Assembly (NCBI RefSeq): GCF_001426565.1
Contig: NZ_LMFA01000020.1
Coordinates: 194,879 to 258,878, forward strand
Direction of reading: 5' to 3'
Origin: Rhizobium sp. Root482
Lineage (GTDB): Bacteria; Pseudomonadota; Alphaproteobacteria; Rhizobiales; Rhizobiaceae
DNA: 64,000 nt
How positions within the stretch are numbered: the first letter of the stretch is position 1; the number at the start of each line of letters is the position of its first letter. Shown one piece after another: positions 36,009 through 43,731 of this stretch. The notes beneath the pieces are model-generated. The model made no database searches. It saw only the letters and a program-made list of their open reading frames with translations, and was not told the DNA's origin. Position numbers and translations under genes: made by a program.

Positions 36009-37418
36009 TCAGTCCTCCAGAACCCAGGTATCCTTGGTGCCGCCGCCCTGGCTGGAGTTGACCACCAGCGAGCCGGCTTTCAAGGCAACCCGGGTCAGGC
36101 CTCCCGGAATGATCTGAACCTTGTCGGAGACGAGAACATAGGGGCGCAGATCCACATGCCGGGGGGCGATGCCCTTTTTGACGAGGATCGGCACGGTGGA
36201 AAGCGACAGGGTCGGCTGGGCGATATAGTTGGAGGGCCGAGCCTTCAGTTTTTCCGCGAAGGTGGTGCGCTCCTTTTTCGAGGCGGTGGGGCCGACCAGC
36301 ATGCCGTAGCCGCCGGATCCATGGACTTCCTTGATGACGAGTTCATCGAGATGCTCGAGGACATATTTCAGGCTGTCGGCTTCAGAGCAGCGCCAGGTCG
36401 GGACATTCTCCAGCAGTGCCTTGCGGCCGGTGTAGAATTCAACGATCTCCGGCATGTAGGAATAGATCGCCTTGTCGTCGCAGATACCGGTTCCCGGGGC
36501 ATTGGCGATGGTGATATTGCCAGCGCGGTAGACATCCATGATGCCGGGAACGCCAAGAGCTGATTCCTGCTTGAAGGTTAGCGGATCGAGATAGTCGTCA
36601 TCGACGCGGCGATAGAGCACGTCGATCGCCTCGTAGCCGCGTGTCGTGCGCATCTTCACCTTGCCGTCGATCACGCGCAGGTCCGACCCTTCGACGAGTT
36701 CGACGCCCATCATGTCGGCAAGGAAGGCATGTTCGTAATAGGCCGAATTATAGATGCCGGGGGTCAGCACCGCCACGCGCGGCTTACCCTCGCAGCCGGG
36801 AGGGGCAAGCGACGCCAGGCTATGGCGCAGGAGATAGGGGTAGTTCTCGACCGGGCGCACGCGGTTCTGATGGAAGAGTTCAGGGAACATCTGCATCATC
36901 GTCTCGCGGTTTTCGAGCATGTAGCTGACACCGGAAGGGGTGCGGGCATTGTCCTCCAGAACGTAGAACTGGTCCTCGCCGGTGCGTACGATATCGGTCC
37001 CGACGATATGGGTATAGACGCCGCCGGGGGGGCGAAAGCCGATCATCTGCGGCAGGAAGGCCTCGTTGCGCTCGATCAGTTCGCGGGGAACCCGGCCGGC
37101 CTTGATGATTTCCTGCTTGTGATAGATGTCGTCGAGAAAGGCATTGAGGGCGATGACCCTTTGTTCGATGCCTTGCGCCAGTCTGCGCCATTCGCGGCCC
37201 GAGATGATGCGGGGGATAAGGTCGAAAGGAATGAGCTTTTCTGAACTGTCGGCGTGGCCGTAGACGGCAAAGGTGATGCCGGTCTTGCGGAAGATGTTCT
37301 CGGCCTCTTTCGATTTGGCAATCAGGCGGGGCCGGTCCTGGCTGGCATACCACTCATTATAGGTCGCATAGGGCTGGCGCGGGCTGCTGTCCGCATTCAT
37401 CATCTCGTCAAATGCCAA
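36009..37418 (-). CDS. Circularly permuted ATP-grasp protein (DUF404/DUF407)
   Basis: A 469-residue predicted carboxylate-amine ligase of the circularly permuted ATP-grasp type, with blocks KTGITFAVYG, DFYVLEDN-like QFYVLEDNARTPSGVSYMLE, ELVEGSDLRVIDGKVKMRTT, RRVDDDYLDPL and a nucleotide-binding KEVHGSGGYGMLVGP. Reactions in this group are peptide-bond formation, by inference. Start: TTG at 37418, six to seven bases after AAGGGGAT, yields MAFDEMM as in relatives; the ATG at 37442 lacks a ribosome site. It leads the three-gene cassette. Confidence 0.88.
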   Translation of the reverse strand: MAFDEMMNADSSPRQPYATYNEWYASQDRPRLIAKSKEAENIFRKTGITFAVYGHADSSEKLIPFDLIPRIISGREWRRLAQGIEQRVIALNAFLDDIYHKQEIIKAGRVPRELIERNEAFLPQMIGFRPPGGVYTHIVGTDIVRTGEDQFYVLEDNARTPSGVSYMLENRETMMQMFPELFHQNRVRPVENYPYLLRHSLASLAPPGCEGKPRVAVLTPGIYNSAYYEHAFLADMMGVELVEGSDLRVIDGKVKMRTTRGYEAIDVLYRRVDDDYLDPLTFKQESALGVPGIMDVYRAGNITIANAPGTGICDDKAIYSYMPEIVEFYTGRKALLENVPTWRCSEADSLKYVLEHLDELVIKEVHGSGGYGMLVGPTASKKERTTFAEKLKARPSNYIAQPTLSLSTVPILVKKGIAPRHVDLRPYVLVSDKVQIIPGGLTRVALKAGSLVVNSSQGGGTKDTWVLED

Positions 37419-37619
37419 CGGTCGATCCCCTTTTTTTTCCATTTGAATATAATGGCAAGGGCAAAGCAAGACGCATGCCCGGCGGCCGGCAAAAGAAATC
37501 GGCGGAAGGATCGAAGCCTGCGGAAGCTTGATGTTAAACATCAGGAATTTTGCTTTGACCATCGGCATGGGGCGCTCTATCGCAGTAAAAAACCGTGTCG
37601 ATCTTGCCCAGGAGCCCGC

Positions 37620-38507
37620 ATGACCCTATCCCGACTGGCTCCGGCCATTTTCGTCCTGCTCTGGTCTACGGGATGGGTCATTGCGAAATATGCCGGCATC
37701 CATGCCGATCCGCTGACATTTCTGGTGCTGCGCTACCTGCTCGCCGCTGCTCTTTTCGTCGGTTTCTGCCTCGTAACGGGCGCCGCCTGGCCGAAAACCT
37801 GGGCATCGGCCGGGCATGCGATGGTATCCGGCATGTTCCTGCACGGCCTTTATCTGGGCGCGGTCTGGTGGGCGATCGGCCAGGGCGTGCCGGCCGCGAT
37901 CTCCGGCATCATTGCCGGCCTGCAGCCATTGATGACGGCGGCGGTCGCGCCGGTTCTGATCGGTGAAAATCTCTCCGGACAGCAGAAACTGGGAATTGTC
38001 CTTGGTTTCCTCGGCATCGGGCTGGCGGTCGTTCCCAAGATGCTCGTCATCGATACCGGCACAACCCCGATCGCTCTCCTGCCGGTCGTCATCAACATAC
38101 TGGGAATGGCGGCCGTGACCTATGGCACCATCTACCAGAAGCGGCATCTGCAGGACGGCGATATCCGCTCGACTGCGGCGCTGCAATATATAGGCGCCCT
38201 GATCGTCACCTTGCCGGCGGCATTCTTCCTGGAGGAGATGCGGGTGGAATGGAACGTGCAATTGTTCGCGGCGCTCGCCTGGGCGGTGCTTGGCCTGTCG
38301 ATGGGCGCGATCGCGCTTCTGCTCTACCTGATCCGCCGCGGGCAGGTGTCGCGGGCGGCCTCGCTGATCTACCTGGTGCCGCCGCTGGCGGCTTTCCAGG
38401 CCTGGCTGTTCTTCGACGAGGCCCTGACATTGCCGATGATCATCGGCACGGTGATCGCCGTCACCGGTGTTTATCTGACCAACCGGAAGACACCCAATCA
38501 GATATAA
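37620..38507 (+). CDS. EamA/DMT family transporter
   Basis: The 295-residue inner-membrane protein has ten hydrophobic helices in two EamA repeats (LLWSTGWVIAKYAGIHADPLTFLVLRY near the N-terminus; GLSMGAIALLLYLIRRGQVS and a C-terminal IIGTVIAVTGVYLTNRK). Family members export or import small metabolites such as amino acids; the substrate is unknown. The ATG at 37620 follows CAGGAG; a longer frame overlaps the ATP-grasp gene promoter. A bidirectional terminator lies behind it. Confidence 0.9.
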   Translation: MTLSRLAPAIFVLLWSTGWVIAKYAGIHADPLTFLVLRYLLAAALFVGFCLVTGAAWPKTWASAGHAMVSGMFLHGLYLGAVWWAIGQGVPAAISGIIAGLQPLMTAAVAPVLIGENLSGQQKLGIVLGFLGIGLAVVPKMLVIDTGTTPIALLPVVINILGMAAVTYGTIYQKRHLQDGDIRSTAALQYIGALIVTLPAAFFLEEMRVEWNVQLFAALAWAVLGLSMGAIALLLYLIRRGQVSRAASLIYLVPPLAAFQAWLFFDEALTLPMIIGTVIAVTGVYLTNRKTPNQI

Positions 38508-38511
38508 AAAA

Positions 38512-38534
38512 CGGCGGGTTAGACCCGCCGCTTT
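38512..38534. terminator. Bidirectional terminator between convergent genes
   Basis: CGGCGGGT (38512-38519) and ACCCGCCG (38523-38530) form an 8-bp stem with a 3-base loop. A-rich sequence precedes it (AAAAAA) and CTTT follows, so it can end the EamA transcript and, read on the minus strand, the helicase transcript. Confidence 0.85.
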
Positions 38535-38559
38535 CCGTTCAGATTCAAGTTTAAGACGA

Positions 38560-40122
38560 TTACGCCTCTTCGCGGCGCGGCGCGTTGGCATTGGTGCGAC
38601 GGCGCTGGCCCTGGGCACCCGGCGCAGCGCCGGCTTCGCGGTTCTGGCCGCCATTGCCGGCATTGCCGCCGCCATGGTTGCGGTTGCGCCATTCGCCCTG
38701 CTTCTGGCCGGGGCGTCCGTTGCGGTTGCCGCCGGGACGCTTGGCAAGTGCCTGCTCGTGAGCGGCCTGGGCCGCCGGGCCCTGGCCCTTACGGTGCTGC
38801 TTCTTCGGTTCGCCGCCTGCCAGAAGGTCGTCTCCGGCAAACGGGCTCGGAGCCGAGCGCTCGGCACGGTGAACATTGTCGCTGCCACCCTGCGGGCGCG
38901 GACGACGCTCATTGTGGCCGTTGCCGGCCGGGCGTCCGGCATTACGCGCACCATTGCCGCCACGGCCACCCTTCGGGCGGGCACGGTCGGCCGGAACCTC
39001 GCCGCTGGCAACGGCGATGTCGATATTCATCAGGCGCTCGATATCGCGCAGCAGGCGGATTTCGTCCGGTGCACAGAAGGCAATCGCAATGCCGTCGCGG
39101 CCGGCGCGGGCAGTACGGCCGATGCGGTGGACATAGGCGTCGGCCACTTCCGGCAGGTCGTAGTTGTAGACATGGGTGACGCCGGGCACGTCGATGCCGC
39201 GGGCTGCCACGTCGGTGGCGACGAGAACGCGGATCTGGCCTTCACGGAAGGCTTTCAGCGCCCGTTCGCGCTGGCCCTGGCTCTTGTTGCCATGGATCGA
39301 GGCGACGGAGAAGCCGACATGCTCGAGATGCTTCATCAGCTTTTCGGCACCATGCTTGGTGCGCGAGAACACCAGCGAAAGGCCTTGCGGATTTTCGGTC
39401 AATGTCTTCTTGAGGATTTCGGTCTTCTGGCTGGCACCCTGGACGAAGTGAACCATCTGCTCGACCTTGTCGGCAGCCTTGCCCGGAGGCGTGACTTCGA
39501 CGCGCTTCGGATTGCTCAGATATTCGCTGGCCAGTTCGGCGATGGCCTTCGGCATGGTGGCCGAGAACAGGAGCGTCTGGCGGTTCTTGGGCACGAGCTT
39601 GGAAATCTTGCGCAGGTCATGGATGAAGCCGAGGTCGAGCATCTGGTCGGCTTCGTCGAGCACGAGATAACGGGCCTGGGTCAGCGTCACGGCGCGGCGG
39701 GCGACGAGATCCAGCAGGCGGCCGGGGGTGGCGACGAGAATATCGACGCCGCGCGAAAGCTGCTCGGACTGCTTGTTGATCGATGCGCCACCGACGACAA
39801 GGCCGATCTTCAGCGGGGTTTTCTTGACGAAGTCCTTGAGATTGGCGGCGATCTGGTTCACCAGTTCGCGGGTCGGCGCCAGCACAAGGGCGCGGATATT
39901 GCGCGGATCGGGACGCTTGCCATCGACAAGCATCTTTTCGATCATCGGCAGGCCGAAAGCGGCCGTCTTGCCGGTGCCGGTCTGCGCAAGACCGATCAGG
40001 TCATGGCCTTCCATCACGAGCGGGATTGCTTCGGCCTGGATCGGCGTCGGCGTATCGAACCCCAGGGAGGCGAGGGTCGAAAGCACGTGCTCGGAGAGGC
40101 CAAGGTCTTTAAAGTTGGTCAA
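38560..40122 (-). CDS. DEAD-box RNA helicase (RhlE-like)
   Basis: The 520-residue ATP-dependent RNA helicase carries all main motifs: Q (TPTPIQAEAIP), I (AQTGTGKT), Ia (PTRELVNQ), II (VLDEADQML), III (LLFSATMP), and VI (HRIGRTARAG). The last 150 residues are low-complexity, rich in R, G, N and Q, an RNA-binding tail. Such helicases aid ribosome assembly and RNA decay, often in the cold. Start: TTG at 40122, seven bases after AAAAGG, gives MTNFKDLGL as in relatives; the longer frame has no ribosome site. Confidence 0.92.
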   Translation of the reverse strand: MTNFKDLGLSEHVLSTLASLGFDTPTPIQAEAIPLVMEGHDLIGLAQTGTGKTAAFGLPMIEKMLVDGKRPDPRNIRALVLAPTRELVNQIAANLKDFVKKTPLKIGLVVGGASINKQSEQLSRGVDILVATPGRLLDLVARRAVTLTQARYLVLDEADQMLDLGFIHDLRKISKLVPKNRQTLLFSATMPKAIAELASEYLSNPKRVEVTPPGKAADKVEQMVHFVQGASQKTEILKKTLTENPQGLSLVFSRTKHGAEKLMKHLEHVGFSVASIHGNKSQGQRERALKAFREGQIRVLVATDVAARGIDVPGVTHVYNYDLPEVADAYVHRIGRTARAGRDGIAIAFCAPDEIRLLRDIERLMNIDIAVASGEVPADRARPKGGRGGNGARNAGRPAGNGHNERRPRPQGGSDNVHRAERSAPSPFAGDDLLAGGEPKKQHRKGQGPAAQAAHEQALAKRPGGNRNGRPGQKQGEWRNRNHGGGNAGNGGQNREAGAAPGAQGQRRRTNANAPRREEA

Positions 40123-40634
40123 TGTATTACCTTTTCGGGGCGCAAAACGAACAACGCCGGAACAGCACCATGCGGTTCCGGTTTCGCTTCGCGTCAAGAA
40201 CCCCGCGTGATTTGGGAACTTGTGGGTTGATTAAATCGTCTGGCGCTGCATCCTGCCGCGTTCGGCAAGACATTCCTTGTTGCGCTTATCCTTCGGTACG
40301 GATCGGTAAAATCCCGCAGGGCTCGCTCACGCGGCGGCCGGAAGGTGACGCTGCGCCTCATGTCGTTGTTTTGCCCGAAAAAGTCAAGGGGATAGTTTTC
40401 GCAAGTGCGAAGAGAGTTGCCACCGGCACGGCCGATTGACGACGAAACCGGCGACATCTGTCTTTCTCGACCGGCATGCGTCGAGCAGGATGTTTGCCGG
40501 GAACCTTCCGTTTGATCCGGGCGTTGTCCTTCGCGCATGTCCTGCCTTCAAGGTGGCCATTGCCGGCGCTCAGTCCTGGCGCCGCCGGCGCCGCGACGTT
40601 GGAACGTTCAGACGATTTGCTCGAGGAGTGAAAA
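40123..40634. other. Long intergenic region between helicase and host-attachment genes
   Basis: These 512 bases contain no credible gene; the plus frame at 40122-40439 has no recognisable features. The region must hold the divergent helicase promoter, perhaps with a long 5' leader as in cold-induced helicase genes, and the EcfG-type promoter near 40500 for the plus-strand gene. Confidence 0.5.
40500..40525 (+). promoter_or_regulatory. EcfG-type (general stress response) promoter
   Basis: GGAAC (40500-40504) is followed by exactly 17 bases and CGTT (40522-40525). This matches the alphaproteobacterial EcfG consensus GGAAC-N16/17-CGTT. It lies about 110 bases upstream of the host-attachment-family gene. 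Confidence 0.65.
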
Positions 40635-41081
40635 ATGACGACCACATGGATTCTTGCAGCTGATGGAAACCAGGCCCGCCTGTTGAAGGGCGTGAACTTT
40701 CTCAAAGATGGACCCCAGAACCCCGAGCAGGAGATTTTTCAGCTGGATACCAAGAAAGTCCAGGACATCATGGCCGACAAGCCGGGACGGAGTCATTCCT
40801 CCGTCGGGCACGGGCGTTCGGCGATGGAATATTCCAGCGATCCGGTGCGCGAGGAGCAGCAGAGGTTTACCTCCGACGTGGCAAGCAAGATCGACGGTTA
40901 TGAACAGCAGGGCGCCTTCGACCGCCTCGTCGTCTGCGCCGCGCCGCAGACGCTGGGCGATCTTCGCTGCATGCTCTCGACTGCAACCCGTGCGAAAACC
41001 ACGATGGAAATCAACAAAGACTACAGCAAGATGCCGACCGACAAGTTGATCTCGAGCGTTCGAGCGGCAATGTCGAGCTAG
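40635..41081 (+). CDS. Host attachment family protein (PF10116 type)
   Basis: The 148-residue protein starts MTTTWILAADGNQARLL and continues with a central charged region (KPGRSHSSVGHGRSAMEY) and FDRLVVCAAPQTLGDLR. It matches the family named after an Agrobacterium protein required for attachment to host cells, structurally related to eRF1-like/baeRF domains, so the name may mislead about function. GAGGAG lies 8 bases before the ATG. The upstream EcfG-type promoter suggests induction in stress or stationary phase. Confidence 0.85.
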   Translation: MTTTWILAADGNQARLLKGVNFLKDGPQNPEQEIFQLDTKKVQDIMADKPGRSHSSVGHGRSAMEYSSDPVREEQQRFTSDVASKIDGYEQQGAFDRLVVCAAPQTLGDLRCMLSTATRAKTTMEINKDYSKMPTDKLISSVRAAMSS

Positions 41082-41158
41082 CCTCTCCTCCATTATCCGT
41101 CGGAACGCCATCCTTGGCGTCCGGCGGATATCCTGGCGCGAAGGGCGAGGCTGGCTCC

Positions 41159-41905
41159 TTACGCGAGGTGCAATGACGATTTCACGCCGCGAAGCATTTC
41201 TCGTTTACTGCCAAAGCCCGGCTTGCGCTCGACCGAAAAGCCGGCGGACTGGAGATTGCGACGCACGAACCCGGCCGCCGCATAGGTGGCGAAGGTGCCG
41301 CCGTCCACAGTCCTTTCCCAGACGCGCCGCATCAGGTCCAGCGACCACATATCGGGGTTGCGTCGGGGCGCAAAGCCGTCGAGATACCAGGCATCGACAG
41401 GTCCGTCGAAGCGGGCAAGTTCATCGAAGGCCGTGCCGCAGACGACGGTCAACCGCACGCCATCGCCAAGATCGAGCCTGATCTCTCCGCTAGGCTGCGC
41501 TGGCCAGCGGGCGCAGAGGGCCTGACGTTCCGCATCGATCTGCGGCCAGTGTGACAGGGCGCGATCGATGTCGCCGGCCTTCATCGGGAAGCGCTCGAAG
41601 GAGATGAAGTGGAGGCTTGCGGTCTCGCTTCGCGCCTCCTTCCATTGCCGCCAGGTTTCGCAAAAATTGAGGCCGGTACCGAAGCCCAGTTCTCCGATCC
41701 GGAAATCATCCCGGCCCCGCCAGCGCTGCGGGAGGTCGTTGCCGCCGAGAAACACATGGCCGCATTCCAGCCGGCCATCCTCGCGGCAATAAAAATGATC
41801 GCCAAATTCATGGGAATAGGGCATATCGCCGGCATGCCACTCAAGGGTCTGTCCTTGAATGGCATGGGCCGGCGCAGATACTGTTTCGGTGTTTGCGGTG
41901 GACAT
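41159..41905 (-). CDS. mnmD: tRNA (5-methylaminomethyl-2-thiouridine)(34) methyltransferase MnmD
   Basis: A 248-residue S-adenosylmethionine-dependent methyltransferase. The SAM site is IGELGFGTGLNFCETW (about residues 69-84) and the catalytic block DAWYLDGFAPRRNPDMW follows at about 170. It corresponds to the N-terminal domain (MnmC1) of the E. coli MnmC enzyme, which completes mnm5s2U at tRNA wobble position 34. The partner oxidase-like protein is encoded divergently 38 bases away rather than fused. Confidence 0.92.
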   Translation of the reverse strand: MSTANTETVSAPAHAIQGQTLEWHAGDMPYSHEFGDHFYCREDGRLECGHVFLGGNDLPQRWRGRDDFRIGELGFGTGLNFCETWRQWKEARSETASLHFISFERFPMKAGDIDRALSHWPQIDAERQALCARWPAQPSGEIRLDLGDGVRLTVVCGTAFDELARFDGPVDAWYLDGFAPRRNPDMWSLDLMRRVWERTVDGGTFATYAAAGFVRRNLQSAGFSVERKPGFGSKREMLRGVKSSLHLA

Positions 41906-41943
41906 GGCGAACCGATAATCTCCTCCTCTCGGAAGGTCAATCG

Positions 41944-43107
41944 ATGACGGATCTGTTGATCGTCGGCGGCGGCATCATGGGGCTTTGGGCCGCCGTGATG
42001 GCCGAACGGGCAGGGCTCCAAACGGTGCTCGTCGAGCGCCATGGGATCGGCGCCGGCGCGAGCGGAGGCATTCTCGGCGCACTGATGCCCTATATGCCGG
42101 ATCGCTGGGACATCAAGAAACAGTTCCAGTTCGAGGCGCTGGTCTCGCTGGAGCACGAAATCAAAAGCCTTGAAGCGCGGACCGGGCAGGCATCTGGCTA
42201 TCGCCGCTCCGGCCGGTTGATGCCCCTGCCCAAGCCGCATCTGCGCAAGATCGCGCTGCGCCACGAGCAGGACGCGCTTGCGAACTGGAACCAGGGAGAA
42301 GAACGGTTCTTCTGGCATGTGCTCGACAATCCGCCCGCCGAAGGATGGCCGCCTGCCGCAGGATGGCCACAGGCCGAGGCCATGGCGGCCGGTGTCGTTT
42401 TTGATACGCTGGCGGCCCGCGTCGATCCGCGCCGGCTTCTGTCCATGTTAAGGGAGGTTCTGCGCCAGGCGCGTAACGTTCGGATCGAGGAGGGCCAGGA
42501 CCTTGTCGGCCTCGATGCGGAGGCGGGAGGCGCGCATTTCGGCGACGGTGGCACGATGTCCTTTGGAGCCTGCATCCTTGCCGCCGGCGTCCAGTCCTTT
42601 CCCTTTCTGGACGCGATGGAGGTGCGTGGCCCGGCCGGTATTTCCAGCGGCACCGCCGTCAAGGGGCAGGCCGCCCTGCTGAAGGCTGAAATCGACCCCG
42701 GCTGGCCGGTGATTTTCATGGACGGACTCTATATCGTCCCGCATGACAACGGCCACGTCGCGGTGGGCAGCACCAGCGAAAACGCCTTCGAAGACCCGCT
42801 TTCCACTGATGGACAACTGGACGACCTCCTGTCTCGGGCAAGGGCGATTGCACCGGTGCTGGCCGATGCGCCGGTGGTGGAGCGCTGGGCGGGGCTGCGT
42901 CCCAAGGCGATCGGCCGCGATCCGATGGTCGGCCGCCATCCGGACCATGAGCGGATTTTCACCCTGACGGGGGGCTTCAAGATCAGTTTCGGACTTGCCC
43001 ACCGGCTTGCAGAAAGCGTCATCAACGAGATCGGCGGGAAGACGGATGCAAGCCTGCCATCAAGCTTCCATTGCAGCGCGCATATTCCGATGCTCCGCTC
43101 CTCGTGA
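41944..43107 (+). CDS. FAD-dependent oxidoreductase (MnmC2-like, DAO family)
   Basis: The 387-residue flavoprotein starts with a dinucleotide-binding motif LLIVGGGIMGLWAAVMAERA and has the DAO fold (AGASGGILGALMPYMP, C-terminal GGFKISFGLAHRLAE). In E. coli the FAD domain of MnmC removes the carboxymethyl group from cmnm5U34 to give nm5U, the substrate of MnmD. Its position divergent from mnmD suggests it is that activity as a separate protein; glycine oxidase-like activity on another amine is the alternative. The ATG at 41944 follows GGAAGG. Confidence 0.83.
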   Translation: MTDLLIVGGGIMGLWAAVMAERAGLQTVLVERHGIGAGASGGILGALMPYMPDRWDIKKQFQFEALVSLEHEIKSLEARTGQASGYRRSGRLMPLPKPHLRKIALRHEQDALANWNQGEERFFWHVLDNPPAEGWPPAAGWPQAEAMAAGVVFDTLAARVDPRRLLSMLREVLRQARNVRIEEGQDLVGLDAEAGGAHFGDGGTMSFGACILAAGVQSFPFLDAMEVRGPAGISSGTAVKGQAALLKAEIDPGWPVIFMDGLYIVPHDNGHVAVGSTSENAFEDPLSTDGQLDDLLSRARAIAPVLADAPVVERWAGLRPKAIGRDPMVGRHPDHERIFTLTGGFKISFGLAHRLAESVINEIGGKTDASLPSSFHCSAHIPMLRSS

Positions 43108-43127
43108 CGGCGGGCCCATAAATGAAG

Positions 43128-43159
43128 GCCGCCGAAAGTGGAAACCTTCGGCGGCTTTT
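43128..43159 (+). terminator. Rho-independent terminator after the FAD oxidoreductase gene
   Basis: GCCGCCGAA (43128-43136) and TTCGGCGGC (43147-43155) form a 9-bp stem with a 10-base loop, followed by TTTT. It may also stop the convergent PRC-barrel transcript. Confidence 0.88.
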
Positions 43160-43172
43160 CAAGGTGGCAGGA

Positions 43173-43562
43173 TCACATCCAGTAGGGTGGAACGCCGTAA
43201 TAATCATAGATGCGGCGACCGTTTTCCCGGTTCCACTCATATTCGTCGTCGCTGTGGTAGCGCGGCGCGCCCTCCACCTGCTCGCGGGTCAGATCCGTCC
43301 GATAACCGCCCAGGCTTTCGTCATAGGTGAGCTTGGCCCAGGGGAGCGGGTAGTGATCCTCGCCGATGCCGAGAAAACCGCCGAAGCCGAGAACCGCGTA
43401 GGAAACGCGGCCGCTGCGCTTTTCGAGGATGACGCGTTCGATCGAGCCGATATGCTTGCCATCGCGCGAATAGACGCGCGTGCCCTCGACCTTGTCGCTG
43501 GCGATCAGATCATGGGTTTCCCTGATATCGGCATCCTGAAGACTGGTGTCCTGATAGGTCAC
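43173..43562 (-). CDS. PRC-barrel domain-containing protein
   Basis: A 129-residue protein with a PRC-barrel: TRVYSRDGKHIGSIERVILEKRSGRVSYAVLGFGGFLGIGEDHYPLPW (described by its ends at residues 28 and 75), followed by a tyrosine-rich tail ending YDYYGVPPYWM. PRC-barrels bind RNA or act in membrane-associated complexes; many rhizobial copies are stress-induced. Start: GTG at 43562, eight bases after GGGAG, supported by an EcfG-type promoter ending 36 bases upstream; the longer frame would run over that promoter. Confidence 0.85.
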   Translation of the reverse strand: MTYQDTSLQDADIRETHDLIASDKVEGTRVYSRDGKHIGSIERVILEKRSGRVSYAVLGFGGFLGIGEDHYPLPWAKLTYDESLGGYRTDLTREQVEGAPRYHSDDEYEWNRENGRRIYDYYGVPPYWM

Positions 43563-43597
43563 GGTTTTTCTCCCTTGTTCGCTGTTACCAGAACCAC

Positions 43598-43623
43598 AAC
43601 GGGGACAATCGCCGGTTGGTTCC
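43598..43623 (-). promoter_or_regulatory. EcfG-type promoter of the PRC-barrel gene
   Basis: On the minus strand GGAAC (43623-43619) is followed by exactly 17 bases and CGTT (43601-43598), matching the EcfG consensus. The distance of about 36 bases to the GTG start leaves a short leader with the ribosome site. Confidence 0.7.
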
Positions 43624-43731
43624 CGCCGATTTTCATCGATCACTCTGGCGCGGTACGGCCACCGGCTTCGTCATTCTGTCACGCAAATCACCTAACTCCG
43701 GCTCAGAGCGAGTTGCACGGAGCACAAGCGC

